Origin: Pseudomonas sp. LRP2-20
GTDB taxonomy: Bacteria; Pseudomonadota; Gammaproteobacteria; Pseudomonadales; Pseudomonadaceae
NCBI RefSeq assembly: GCF_024349685.1
Contig: NZ_AP025944.1
Span: 3,602,001-3,666,000, forward strand
DNA: 64,000 bases
Reading direction: 5' to 3'
Both the position numbers and the translations under genes were made by a program. Position 1 is the first letter of the stretch; every line of letters begins with the position of its first letter. Of the stretch, positions 18,237 to 29,428 are shown in pieces. The notes under the pieces were generated by a model, which ran no database searches, was not told the origin of the DNA, and saw nothing but the letters and a program-made list of their open reading frames with translations.

Positions 18237-19586
18237 ATGCAGCATACCCAAGCCCTGGCGGGCTTCCTCGCCGACCTGCATTACGCACAGGTCCCAGGCC
18301 CTGTGCTGGACCGCACCGAAGACCTGTTCCTCGACTGGCTCGGCTCGGCCCTGGCCAGCCAGGGCGCGCACCCGATCCCGCTGTTCGAGCGCTATGCCGC
18401 GCGCATGGGCCCCGCCCAAGGCAGCGCTCGCGTGCTGACCAGTGGGCGTACCTCGTCCCCCTACTTCGCCGCGCTGGTCAATGGCGCGGCCTCGCACCTG
18501 GTCGAACAGGACGACCTGCACAACAGCTCGGTGCTGCACCCGGCCACGGTGGTGTTCTCCGCCGTGCTGGCAGCGGCACAGGACCTTGGCAAGTCCGGCC
18601 AGGACCTGTTGCTGGCCGCCGTCGCCGGGTACGAAGCGGGCATCCGCATCGGTGAATTCCTTGGCCGTTCGCACTACCGCATCTTCCATACCACTGCCAC
18701 CGTCGGCACCCTCGCTGCCGCCGTGGGCGTCGGCAAGCTGCTGGGCTTCGACAAGGAGCAGTTCATCAACCTGCTCGGCAGCGCTGGCACCCAGGCCGCC
18801 GGGCTCTGGGAATTCCTGCGCGATGCCGCCGATTCCAAACAGCTGCACACGGCCAAGGCAGCGGCTGATGGCCTGCTCGCCGCCTACCTGACCGCCGACG
18901 GCCTGACCGGCGCACGCAATATCCTCGAAGGCGACCAGGGGCTGGCCGCCGGGATGTCCAGCGATGCCGACCCGGCGCGCCTGAGCGACCGTTTGGGTAC
19001 ACGCTGGGCGCTGGTGGAAACCTCGTTCAAGTACCACGCCTCATGTCGCCACACCCACCCCGCCGCCGACGCGTTGCTGCAACTGATGCAGCGCGAAGGC
19101 CTGAATCATGAGCAGATAGCCAAGGTGATCACCCGCGTGCACCAGAGCGCCATCGATGTGCTCGGCCGGGTCACCACGCCCACCACCGTGCACCAGGCCA
19201 AGTTCTCCATGGGCACCGTGCTCGGCCTGATCGCCGTGCATGGCAGCGCACAACTCATCGAATTCCGCGACCTGGCGTTGACCGACCCACGGGTCGCTGC
19301 CTTGCGCGACAAGGTGCAGATGCAACTGGACCCTGAAGTGGACGCCGCCTACCCGGCTCGCTGGCTGGGCCGGGTCGAGGTCAGCTGCAACGACGGCCGC
19401 CGTTTCAGCGCCGCCATCGACGAGCCCAAGGGCGACCCCGGCAACACCCTCTCGCGCCCGGAGCTGGAAGCCAAGTTCCAGCGCCTGCTGGCCTATTCCG
19501 GCGCCCGCAGCCCGGCTCAGGGCCAGGCCCTGATCGAGCAGGTCTGGCAGCTGCGCGATGCGCGCTCGCTGGCCGCACTGCACTGA
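18237..19586 (+). CDS. MmgE/PrpD family protein
   Basis: 449 residues spanning the full MmgE/PrpD length: an N-terminal helical domain (LFLDWLGSALASQGAHPIPL, NGAASHLVEQDDLHNSSVLHP, AVAGYEAGIRIGEFLG) and the C-terminal lid domain (KYHASCRHTHPAADALLQL, GRVEVSCNDGRRFSA). The family includes 2-methylcitrate dehydratase PrpD and cis-aconitate decarboxylase, the enzyme that makes itaconate in animals and fungi. Its job in an itaconate-using operon is not settled; a side-product hydratase/dehydratase is plausible. GAGG lies before the start, 10 nt after the previous stop. Confidence 0.8.
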   Translation: MQHTQALAGFLADLHYAQVPGPVLDRTEDLFLDWLGSALASQGAHPIPLFERYAARMGPAQGSARVLTSGRTSSPYFAALVNGAASHLVEQDDLHNSSVLHPATVVFSAVLAAAQDLGKSGQDLLLAAVAGYEAGIRIGEFLGRSHYRIFHTTATVGTLAAAVGVGKLLGFDKEQFINLLGSAGTQAAGLWEFLRDAADSKQLHTAKAAADGLLAAYLTADGLTGARNILEGDQGLAAGMSSDADPARLSDRLGTRWALVETSFKYHASCRHTHPAADALLQLMQREGLNHEQIAKVITRVHQSAIDVLGRVTTPTTVHQAKFSMGTVLGLIAVHGSAQLIEFRDLALTDPRVAALRDKVQMQLDPEVDAAYPARWLGRVEVSCNDGRRFSAAIDEPKGDPGNTLSRPELEAKFQRLLAYSGARSPAQGQALIEQVWQLRDARSLAALH

Positions 19587-19604
19587 TGATGAACAGGTGA
19601 ACCC

Positions 19605-20804
19605 ATGACGCAAACCGCACCCCGCCCGCTGGACGGCATCACCGTCGTCAGCCTGGAACATGCCATCGCCGCGCCCTTCTGCACCCGCCAGCTGGCCGAC
19701 CTGGGCGCCCGCGTGATCAAGGTCGAACGGCCTGGCAGCGGCGACTTCGCCCGTGGCTACGACCAGCGTGTCGACGGCCTGGCCTCGCACTTCGTGTGGA
19801 CCAACCGCTCGAAGGAAAGCCTCACCCTCGACCTCAAGCAGCAGGCCGCCGACGGCATCCTCGATGCCCTGCTGGCCAAGGCCGACGTGCTCGTGCAAAA
19901 CCTCGCACCCGGCGCAGCCGCACGCATGGGCCTGTCGTTCGAAAGCCTGCATCTGCGTTTCCCGCGGTTGATCGTCTGCGACATCTCAGGCTACGGCGCG
20001 GGCGGCCCTTATGAAAAGAAGAAGGCCTACGACCTGCTGATCCAGAGCGAGGGCGGCTTTCTCTCGGTGACCGGCGGCCCCGGTGACGAGGAAATGGCCA
20101 AGGCCGGCTGCTCGATCGCCGACATCGCCGCCGGCATGTATGCCTACACCGGTGTGCTGTCGGCGCTGCTGCTGCGCGACAAGACCGGGCTGGGCAGCCG
20201 CATCGATGTGTCGATGCTGGAGAGCCTGGTGGAGTGGATGGGCTACCCGATGTACTACGCCTACAACGGCGCACCACCACCACCGCGCGCCGGCGCCTCG
20301 CACTCGACCATCTACCCGTACGGGCCTTTCCCCACCGGGGGTGGCGGCACGATCATGCTCGGCCTGCAGAACGAACGGGAATGGGCGCTGTTCTGCGAGA
20401 AGGTGCTGCTCGACCCGGCGCTGGCCAGCGACGACCGCTTCAGCGCCAACTTCAAGCGCTCGGAAAACCGCGAGGTGCTGCGCCAGATCATCGTCGAACG
20501 CTTTGCCGCCTTGTCGCTCGACGAAGTGGTGGCGCGCCTGGACCACGCGCAGATCGCCAACGCCCGGGTCAACGACATGCACGGTGTGTGGCAGCACCCG
20601 CAGTTGCAAGCCCGCGACAGCTGGCGCGAAGTGGACAGCCCAGCCGGCAAGTTGCCTTCGCTGCTGCCGCCGGGGCGCAATGCCGCCTTCACCCCGCGCA
20701 TGGGCGCCGTGCCGGCGCTGGGGCAGCACACCGAGGGCATCCTCGCGGAACTGGGCCTGAGCGCCGAACAGCGCGCCAGCCTGGCCGCAGGAGGCGTTGT
20801 ATGA
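19605..20804 (+). CDS. ict: CoA-transferase family III (itaconate CoA-transferase)
   Basis: 399 residues of the CaiB/BaiF type. It opens with PLDGITVVSLEHAIAAPFCT and has the conserved ADLGARVIKVE strand, the SGYG turn and the nucleophilic Asp in CSIADIAAGMYA (residue 173), which forms the aspartyl-CoA intermediate, followed by GSRIDVSMLESL. In this operon it should activate itaconate with CoA from succinyl-CoA, the first catabolic step. AGGTG precedes the start. The stop overlaps the ccl start by 4 nt (ATGA), indicating translational coupling. Confidence 0.85.
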   Translation: MTQTAPRPLDGITVVSLEHAIAAPFCTRQLADLGARVIKVERPGSGDFARGYDQRVDGLASHFVWTNRSKESLTLDLKQQAADGILDALLAKADVLVQNLAPGAAARMGLSFESLHLRFPRLIVCDISGYGAGGPYEKKKAYDLLIQSEGGFLSVTGGPGDEEMAKAGCSIADIAAGMYAYTGVLSALLLRDKTGLGSRIDVSMLESLVEWMGYPMYYAYNGAPPPPRAGASHSTIYPYGPFPTGGGGTIMLGLQNEREWALFCEKVLLDPALASDDRFSANFKRSENREVLRQIIVERFAALSLDEVVARLDHAQIANARVNDMHGVWQHPQLQARDSWREVDSPAGKLPSLLPPGRNAAFTPRMGAVPALGQHTEGILAELGLSAEQRASLAAGGVV

Positions 20805-21619
20805 ACGTGGTGCGCTCCGCCCTGTTCGTGCCTGGCAGCCGGCCCGAGCGATTCGCCAAGGCCCTGGCGGCAGGTGCCGATGTGGTGATCGTCGATTTCG
20901 AGGATGCCGTCGAGGAGGCGCTGAAGCAGCAGGCCCGCGACAACCTGGCGGCTTTTCTGCTGGCCACGCCACAAGCGTCGGTATGGGTGCGGGTCAACGC
21001 GCCGCAGCACCCGCAGCACGCCGCCGACCTGGCCTTTTGCGCGCAGCAGCCTGCGGTCGCCGGGCTGCTGTTGCCCAAGGTGGAGAACGCCGCCCAAGTG
21101 GCAGTCGCCTGGCACGCTGGCAAGCCGGTGTGGCCCATCATCGAGAGTGCCAAGGGCTTGCTGGCGCTGGCGCAGATTGCAGCGGCAGAAGGTGTCGAGC
21201 GCTTGTCGTTCGGCAGCCTCGACCTGGCGCTGGACCTGGGCTTGAACACAGAGAGCGAGGCGGCCCGGCAGTTTCTCGACCAGGCGCGCATGGCAGTGCA
21301 ACTGCATTCGCGGGGGGCCGACCTGCTGCCGCCGCTGGATGGCGTGTTCCCGGCCATCGCCGATGCCGAGGGGCTGCAGCGGGCCATGCGGCATGCCTAT
21401 GACATGGGGTATGGCGGGGCGTTGTGCATTCATCCGCGGCAGGTGGCGGTGATACATGCAGCGCTGACGCCCAGTGCCGAAGAGCTGGCCTGGGCGCGGC
21501 GGGTGCTGGCGGCCAGTGAGGCGGCCAATGGCGCCGGGGCCTTCCAGCTCGAGGGGCAGATGGTCGATGCGCCGGTGGTGTTGCGGGCGCAGCGGTTGCT
21601 GGCAGGGCATCTCGGCTGA
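20801..21619 (+). CDS. ccl: (S)-citramalyl-CoA lyase, HpcH/HpaI-CitE family
   Basis: 272 residues starting MNVVRSALFVPGSRPERFAK behind CAGGAGG. CitE-type motifs: VIVDFEDAVEEALKQQAR (metal-binding Glu/Asp region), VWVRVNAP, LLLPKVENAAQV, and CIHPRQVAVI near the end. It should split citramalyl-CoA into acetyl-CoA and pyruvate, completing itaconate breakdown. It begins inside the last codons of ict. A REP doublet separates it from the transporter genes. Confidence 0.85.
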   Translation: MNVVRSALFVPGSRPERFAKALAAGADVVIVDFEDAVEEALKQQARDNLAAFLLATPQASVWVRVNAPQHPQHAADLAFCAQQPAVAGLLLPKVENAAQVAVAWHAGKPVWPIIESAKGLLALAQIAAAEGVERLSFGSLDLALDLGLNTESEAARQFLDQARMAVQLHSRGADLLPPLDGVFPAIADAEGLQRAMRHAYDMGYGGALCIHPRQVAVIHAALTPSAEELAWARRVLAASEAANGAGAFQLEGQMVDAPVVLRAQRLLAGHLG

Positions 21620-21626
21620 ACATTCT

Positions 21627-22843
<1,217 letters not shown>

Positions 22844-22914
22844 TCCTTCATGCGCCCCTGCCCTGGCCACCCGCTCCACGGGTGGCCTGCCCTCTCTCTG
22901 TCTGGAGAATTCCT

Positions 22915-23547
22915 ATGCAATCGCTCAGGCGTGTCTGGGAGCACTTCGAGGAAGGCATGATCGCCTTTCTCCTGGCGGCCATGACCTTGGTGACCTTCCT
23001 CTACGTGGCACTGAACAACCTCTACACGATGTTCTACACGCTCAGTGACCACTGGGCATTCGCCAGCGACCTGCTGCTGGGCATCGGCGACCACCTGATG
23101 GCCTATGCCCAGGACATGACCTGGAGCATCGCCCTGACCAAGGCAATGTTCGGCTGGCTGATCTTCTTCGGCATCGCCTACGGCGTGCGCACCGCCGGCC
23201 ACCTCGGCGTCGACGTGCTGGTGCGGCGCACACGCAAGCCGGTGCAACGGCTGCTGGCGATGATCGCCTGCGCCTGCTGCCTGGCCTATGCCGGGCTGTT
23301 CCTGGTGGCGAGCATCAAGTGGGTCAGCGCGGTGCTGGTGGCCGGCATCGGCGCCGAAGACCTCGACCGCTATGGCATCAAGGTCGGCCATATCGCGCTG
23401 ATCGTGCCGCTGGGCTTCGCCCTGGTGATCATCCGCTACCTGGAAATCCTCTACCGCCTGTTCACCCACCGCCAGTATGGCCTGGGCCTGGCCGACGAGG
23501 CCGCCGAAGCCAGCAAGCTGGCCAACCCCGGTGAGGAGCACCACTGA
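22915..23547 (+). CDS. TRAP transporter small permease, DctQ family
   Basis: 210 residues from MQSLRRVWEHFEEGM after CTGGAG. It has four membrane helices (about 17-40, 78-95, 112-135 and 155-175) with the charged loop GVRTAGHLGVDVLVRR typical of DctQ. The family forms the small subunit that pairs with DctM. The C-terminal tail is hydrophilic. Its stop overlaps the DctM start by 1 nt. Confidence 0.8.
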   Translation: MQSLRRVWEHFEEGMIAFLLAAMTLVTFLYVALNNLYTMFYTLSDHWAFASDLLLGIGDHLMAYAQDMTWSIALTKAMFGWLIFFGIAYGVRTAGHLGVDVLVRRTRKPVQRLLAMIACACCLAYAGLFLVASIKWVSAVLVAGIGAEDLDRYGIKVGHIALIVPLGFALVIIRYLEILYRLFTHRQYGLGLADEAAEASKLANPGEEHH

Positions 23548-24830
23548 TGACGGTTATCTGCCTGTTCCTGCTGCTGTTCGTGTTGATGTTCCTCGGTGTG
23601 CCGATCGCCATCTCCCTGGGTTTGTCGGGGGCGCTGTCGATCCTGATGTTCAGCCAGGATTCGCTGAGCTCGCTGGCGATCAAGCTGTTCGAGACCTCCG
23701 ACAGCTACACCTTCCTGGCCATTCCGTTCTTCCTGCTGTCGGGCGCGTTCATGACCACCGGTGGCGTGGCCCAGCGCCTGATCGACTTCGCCAACGCCTG
23801 CGTCGGGCATATCCGTGGCGGCCTGGCCATTGCCGCGGTGCTGGCGTGCATGCTGTTCGCCGCGCTGTCGGGCTCGTCGCCGGCCACCGTCGCCGCCGTC
23901 GGCTCGATTGCCGTGGCCGGCATGGTGCGCTCAGGCTACCCACGCGAATTCGGCGCCGGGATCATCTGCAACGCCGGTACCCTGGGCATCCTGATCCCGC
24001 CGTCGATCGTCATGGTGGTGTACTCGGCGGCCACCGAGACCTCGGTCGGCAAGCTGTTCATGGCCGGCGTGGTGCCAGGGATCCTGCTCGGCGTGTGCCT
24101 GATGATCACCATCTACATCGTCGCCCGTATCAAGAAGCTGCCGGCCCAGCCACGGGCCACCTTCGCCGAATGGCTGGGCACCGCCCGGCGTGCGTTCTGG
24201 GGCCTGTTGCTGCTGGTGATCATCCTCGGTGGCATCTACAGCGGCATGTTCACCCCCACCGAAGCGGCTGCCGTGGCGGCGGTGTACTCGGCGTTCATCG
24301 CGCTGTTCGTGTACAAGGACATGCGCCTGCGTGACTGCCCGAAAGTGCTGCTGGAGTCGGGCCGGCTGACCATCATGCTGCTGTTCATCATTGCCAACGC
24401 CATGCTCTTCGCCCATGTGCTGACCACCGAACAGATCCCCCAGCAGATCACCCAGTGGGTGATGTCCGAGGGGCTGACGCCGATCGGCTTCCTGATCATG
24501 GTCAACATCGTGCTGCTGGTGGCTGGCAGCTTCATGGAGCCGTCGGCGATCATCCTGATCCTGGCGCCGATCTTCTTCCCGATCGCCATGAAGCTGGGCA
24601 TCGACCCCATTCACCTGGGCATCGTGATGGTGGTGAACATGGAGATCGGCCTGGTGCACCCTCCGGTGGGGCTGAACCTGTTCGTCACCTCGGCGGTGAC
24701 CGGGCTGACCCTGGGGCAGACGATCCGCGCGGCGTTGCCGTGGCTGTCGATCCTGCTGCTGTTCCTGGTACTGGTGACCTATGTGCCGTTCATTTCGCTG
24801 GCGTTGCCGGAGTGGCTCGGCATGCCTTGA
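23547..24830 (+). CDS. TRAP transporter large permease, DctM family
   Basis: 427 residues, almost all hydrophobic, with about 12 membrane segments. Conserved DctM elements include AIPFFLLSGAFMTTGGVA, ALSGSSPATVAAVGSIA, GTLGILIPPSIVMVVYS and EIGLVHPPVGLNLFV. It is the sodium-coupled transport subunit of the tripartite system, taking substrate from the DctP protein. It ends the itaconate operon; no independent promoter was seen between dctP and this gene. Overlap with DctQ is 1 nt. Confidence 0.85.
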   Translation: MTVICLFLLLFVLMFLGVPIAISLGLSGALSILMFSQDSLSSLAIKLFETSDSYTFLAIPFFLLSGAFMTTGGVAQRLIDFANACVGHIRGGLAIAAVLACMLFAALSGSSPATVAAVGSIAVAGMVRSGYPREFGAGIICNAGTLGILIPPSIVMVVYSAATETSVGKLFMAGVVPGILLGVCLMITIYIVARIKKLPAQPRATFAEWLGTARRAFWGLLLLVIILGGIYSGMFTPTEAAAVAAVYSAFIALFVYKDMRLRDCPKVLLESGRLTIMLLFIIANAMLFAHVLTTEQIPQQITQWVMSEGLTPIGFLIMVNIVLLVAGSFMEPSAIILILAPIFFPIAMKLGIDPIHLGIVMVVNMEIGLVHPPVGLNLFVTSAVTGLTLGQTIRAALPWLSILLLFLVLVTYVPFISLALPEWLGMP

Positions 24831-24878
24831 TCGCAAAGCCGCCACAGGATCATCACCAGTTTCCAGGCATGCGCTGTA

Positions 24879-24998
24879 CCTGTGGGAGCCGCGCTTGCCG
24901 GCGATGGGCCGCAAAGCGGCCCCACGATTTCAAGGCTTTTGCATAAATTGCGGGGGCCGCTTTGCGGCCCATCGCCGGCAAGCGCGGCTCCCACAAGG
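24879..24998. repeat. long REP hairpin
   Basis: A near-perfect inverted repeat: left arm 24879-24924 and right arm 24952-24998 (cores CGCGCTTGCCGGCGATGG and its complement, GCCGCAAAGCGGCC). It could form a 45-bp stem and probably ends transcription between the converging TRAP operon and LysR gene. Confidence 0.85.
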
Positions 24999-25047
24999 AT
25001 CGCGCCAGCTTTAAGAAATGGCGCAAGACAGTTGCCACAATAAACCG

Positions 25048-25929
25048 TTATATGCCTCCGCCCTCAAGCAACTGCGACATCACCCCGGCCAGGTCCTTGA
25101 CCATCACATCCGCCGTCGGCTTGTGCACGATGACGATCTCGTAGCTGTCCACCTCCGGCAAGCCCTGCGCCTGCCCCAGCACCCGGTGCTCGCCAGTCGC
25201 CGCCCGGGGCGGCAACAGGCTGATGCCCATGCCGTCGGCCACCGCCGCCTGGATACCGCTCAGGCTGGAACTGGTGAAGCTGATGCGCCAGCGCCGGCCC
25301 ATGCCTTCGATGGCACTGATCATGTCTTCGCGGTACAACCCACGCGGAGGGAAGGTCACCAACGGGATCGGGTCGAGCTCGAATGCCGGCATGCGCGCAC
25401 TGTCGATCCACTGCAGGCGCTCGGGCCAGCAGGCCACGCCCTCGCGGCTATTGCGCCGCTGTTTGAGCAGCACCAGGTCGAGCTCACCGTTGTCGTAGGC
25501 CTGGCTGAGGTCGCGGCACAGGCCGCTGGTGACTTCAAGCTTGACCTGCGGGTGCAAGCGGCTGAATGCCGACAGCGCATTGGTGGTGCGCCCGCCGACG
25601 AAGTCCTCGGGCACGCCCAGGCGCACGGTGACCCCGACCATGGCCCCGGCCAGGGCTTCGAGCATCTGGTCGTTCAGCGCCAGCATGTGCCGGGCGTAAC
25701 CGAGCAGGGTCTGCCCGGCGTCGGTCGGCAGCACGTCGCGGTTGCCGCGCACCAGCAGGCGATGGCCGACCATGTCTTCGAGGCGGCGCACCTTCTGGCT
25801 GATGGTCGACTGGGTGGAGTGAAGGCGCGCGGCGGCCGTGGTGAAGCTGCCGCAATCGGCCACCACGACAATGGCGCGCAACAGGTCGAGGTCGAACAGG
25901 GCTCTATTCGATTTAACGCTGATGGACAT
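25048..25929 (-). CDS. LysR family transcriptional regulator
   Basis: 293 residues from MSISVKSNRALFDLDLL; an in-frame start 14 codons upstream is possible. The winged helix is clear (DLDLLRAIVVVADCGSF, STQSTISQKVRRLEDMVG), followed by the effector domain (VRLGVPEDFVGG, LDLVLLKQRR, GMGISLLPPRA). It lies 70 nt downstream of the gamma-glutamyltransferase gene on the same strand, so the two may be one transcript. It converges with the itaconate transporter operon, so regulation of that operon is less likely than for the LysR gene at 15076. Effector unknown. Confidence 0.75.
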   Translation of the reverse strand: MSISVKSNRALFDLDLLRAIVVVADCGSFTTAAARLHSTQSTISQKVRRLEDMVGHRLLVRGNRDVLPTDAGQTLLGYARHMLALNDQMLEALAGAMVGVTVRLGVPEDFVGGRTTNALSAFSRLHPQVKLEVTSGLCRDLSQAYDNGELDLVLLKQRRNSREGVACWPERLQWIDSARMPAFELDPIPLVTFPPRGLYREDMISAIEGMGRRWRISFTSSSLSGIQAAVADGMGISLLPPRAATGEHRVLGQAQGLPEVDSYEIVIVHKPTADVMVKDLAGVMSQLLEGGGI

Positions 25930-25999
25930 CTTGGTATTCAACGCCTGAATGACAAGACTGACTTCTACCATGCGAACCCTGGCCCGGCAATGCGACGGG

Positions 26000-27802
26000 C
26001 TAGTCGCCGAGCGCCACCCCTTCGCGCCGTGGGTCGGCGCCACCGGCCCAACCCCCGGGGGTGCGCTGGATGATCTGCAAGCCACTGGTCATGGTCATTG
26101 GCGTGACCTCATGGCCCCAGGCAGCCAGCTGGCGCTTCAGCGCCGGGCTGACCAGCCCGGCCTCCACTTCGGTGCCGGCATTGCGGCTGCCGAAATTAGG
26201 CAGGTTGGCTGCCTGTTGCGGGTCGAGATGCCAGTCCAGCAGGCCGATCAACGCCTTGTTCACGTAGCCGATGATCTGCGAGCCACCGGGGGAGCCGAGG
26301 CTCGCCACCAGCTCGCCGGAGGCACGCGAAAACACCAGGGTTGGCGCCATCGCCGACAGCGGGCGTTTGCCCGGCTGTACCCGGTTGGCCACGGGCTTGC
26401 CGTTTTCCGCCGGCAGGAAGGAAAAGTCGGTCAGGTGGTTGTTCAGCAAAAAACCGCCGACCATCAGGTGCGAACCGAACGCCGATTCCACCGACGTGGT
26501 CATGGCCAGGGCTTGGCCGCTGTCGTCGATGGCTGACAGGTGCGAAGTGGAAATCCGCAGCGGCGAGCGGTCCGGCGCCAGCGCCAGGTTGGCACCCTGC
26601 GGGGTGCCCGGGCGGGCGTGCTTCATGCTGAACTCGCCGACTCGCTTGGCGCGCTCGGCGAGGTAGGCCGGGTCGAGCAACGCCTTGACCGGCACCGGCA
26701 CGTAATCGCTGTCGGCGAGGAACAGGGCGCGGTCGGCGTAGGCCAGGCGCTCGGCTTCGGCCATCAGGTGCACGGCCTGCGGCGCGGGTTCGAGCCCTGC
26801 CACGGAGGGCACCTGGTGCGGCGGCAAGCGGGCCAGGTCACGTTGCGCCGAGGTGTGCTGCAGGGCGTCGAGAATACCCAGGGTCTGCAACACGGTCACC
26901 CCGCCGGACGACGGTGGCGGCATGCCGCAGATGTTCCAGGCCTTGTACGGGCCACAGACCGGTTCGCGCACCTTGGCCCGGTAACCCTGCAAATCCTCGA
27001 GTGACAACTGCCCGGCATTGGCGTGGTGACGCACTTCAGCCACCATGGCTTCGGCAATCTCGCCCTTGTAAAAAGCATCGACGCCCTGCTGCGCAATGCG
27101 TTCGAAGGTCTGTGCGAGCGCAGGGTTGCGCAGGGTCGTACCAACGGCCAGCGGCTCGCCACGCTCGTCCAGAAAGTAACGCGCCATGGTCGGCGAGCGG
27201 GCGATGAAAGGGTCACCCGCGACCAGCGTGTGCAGCCGTTCGGACACGGCGAACCCATTGCGCGCCAGGGCGATGGCCGGCGCGAACAGGTCCTTCCATG
27301 GCAGCTTGCCGTGCTGATCATGGGCCAGTTTCAGCGCCCGCAGCACGCCCGGCACCCCTACCGAGCGCCCGCCGATCTGCGCTGCGCGAAACGGCATGGG
27401 CGATCCGTCTGCTTGCAGGAACAACCTTTCCGTCACCCCGGCCGGTGCGGCTTCGCGGCCGTCGAAGGCCTGCACGCGCTGGCCATCCCAGTAGAGAATG
27501 AAAGCGCCGCCGCCAATGCCGCTGGACTGCGGTTCGACCAGGGTCAGCACCATCTGCATGGCGATCGCCGCATCGATGGCGCTGCCACCGGCACGCAACA
27601 TCGCCCGCCCGGCCTCGCTGGCCAACGGGTTGGCGGCCGCCACCATGTGCCGGCTGGCGTGCACCGGCTGCAGGGCGCTGCGGTAGCCGGACTCCAGCTC
27701 CGGTGGTGTGGGGAGTATCTGGTCGGCCCAAGTTGTGGCGCTGGCGGTAGTCAGGCACAGGGCGGTAATCAGGGTTTTCAGGAATGAGGGGGGGCGGGGC
27801 AT
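26000..27802 (-). CDS. ggt: gamma-glutamyltransferase (periplasmic, Ntn hydrolase)
   Basis: 600 residues starting MPRPPSFLKTLITAL after AAAGGA, with a signal peptide ending in TTWA-DQ. The large subunit region carries ASRHMVAAANPLASEAG and SSGIGGGAFILYWD. The autoprocessing site with nucleophilic Thr is in ISTSHLSAIDDSGQA, starting the small subunit, and SLGSPGGSQIIGYV forms the C-terminal oxyanion region. It should cleave gamma-glutamyl bonds of glutathione and transfer or hydrolyse the glutamyl group in the periplasm. The repeat element at 27819-28103 abuts its start, so that element must contain or displace its promoter. Confidence 0.9.
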   Translation of the reverse strand: MPRPPSFLKTLITALCLTTASATTWADQILPTPPELESGYRSALQPVHASRHMVAAANPLASEAGRAMLRAGGSAIDAAIAMQMVLTLVEPQSSGIGGGAFILYWDGQRVQAFDGREAAPAGVTERLFLQADGSPMPFRAAQIGGRSVGVPGVLRALKLAHDQHGKLPWKDLFAPAIALARNGFAVSERLHTLVAGDPFIARSPTMARYFLDERGEPLAVGTTLRNPALAQTFERIAQQGVDAFYKGEIAEAMVAEVRHHANAGQLSLEDLQGYRAKVREPVCGPYKAWNICGMPPPSSGGVTVLQTLGILDALQHTSAQRDLARLPPHQVPSVAGLEPAPQAVHLMAEAERLAYADRALFLADSDYVPVPVKALLDPAYLAERAKRVGEFSMKHARPGTPQGANLALAPDRSPLRISTSHLSAIDDSGQALAMTTSVESAFGSHLMVGGFLLNNHLTDFSFLPAENGKPVANRVQPGKRPLSAMAPTLVFSRASGELVASLGSPGGSQIIGYVNKALIGLLDWHLDPQQAANLPNFGSRNAGTEVEAGLVSPALKRQLAAWGHEVTPMTMTSGLQIIQRTPGGWAGGADPRREGVALGD

Positions 27803-27818
27803 TGGCGTGCGTCCTTTC

Positions 27819-28103
27819 GGGTGTTCGCCGAAAGGTTTTCGGCGTCTGCGAGATCGAGCGCCGCCCGCGCGGCGCATCGCGAGCTTTGCTCGCTCTACGT
27901 TTGTTTCGGGCCAGTGTACCCGTGATTAACGCGCGCGACCGCCTGGTTTGTACGACGCTATATCGCGCCATGCGTCAAAGCGTTCGCGCGCAAAAACCAC
28001 AGAAATAATTTGCCCGAAACAAACGTAGGAGCGAGCAAAGCTCGCGATGCGCCGCGCGGGCGGCGCTCGATCTAACAGGCGCCAAACCTCTATCGCCGTA
28101 CCC
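27819..28103. repeat. MITE-like palindromic element, copy 1
   Basis: A 285-bp element with long inverted ends. The left arm runs from about 27819 (GGGTGTTCGCCG) through GAGATCGAGCGCCGCC and CGGGCC at 27913; the right arm from about 28012 is its complement, ending at about 28103. The roughly 95-bp centre (27915-28011), read in reverse complement, matches the centre of the element at 61060-61155 (both contain TTGCGCGCG, GCGATAT-GCGTCGTAC and GGCGGTCGCGCGC). Conserved length, ends and centre indicate a dispersed element rather than a simple hairpin. It carries no open frame of note. Confidence 0.8.
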
Positions 28104-28111
28104 TCGCGCCC

Positions 28112-29389
<1,278 letters not shown>

Positions 29390-29428
29390 TTACAAAAACC
29401 GTTCGATTAACGGACAGATAATCACGAC

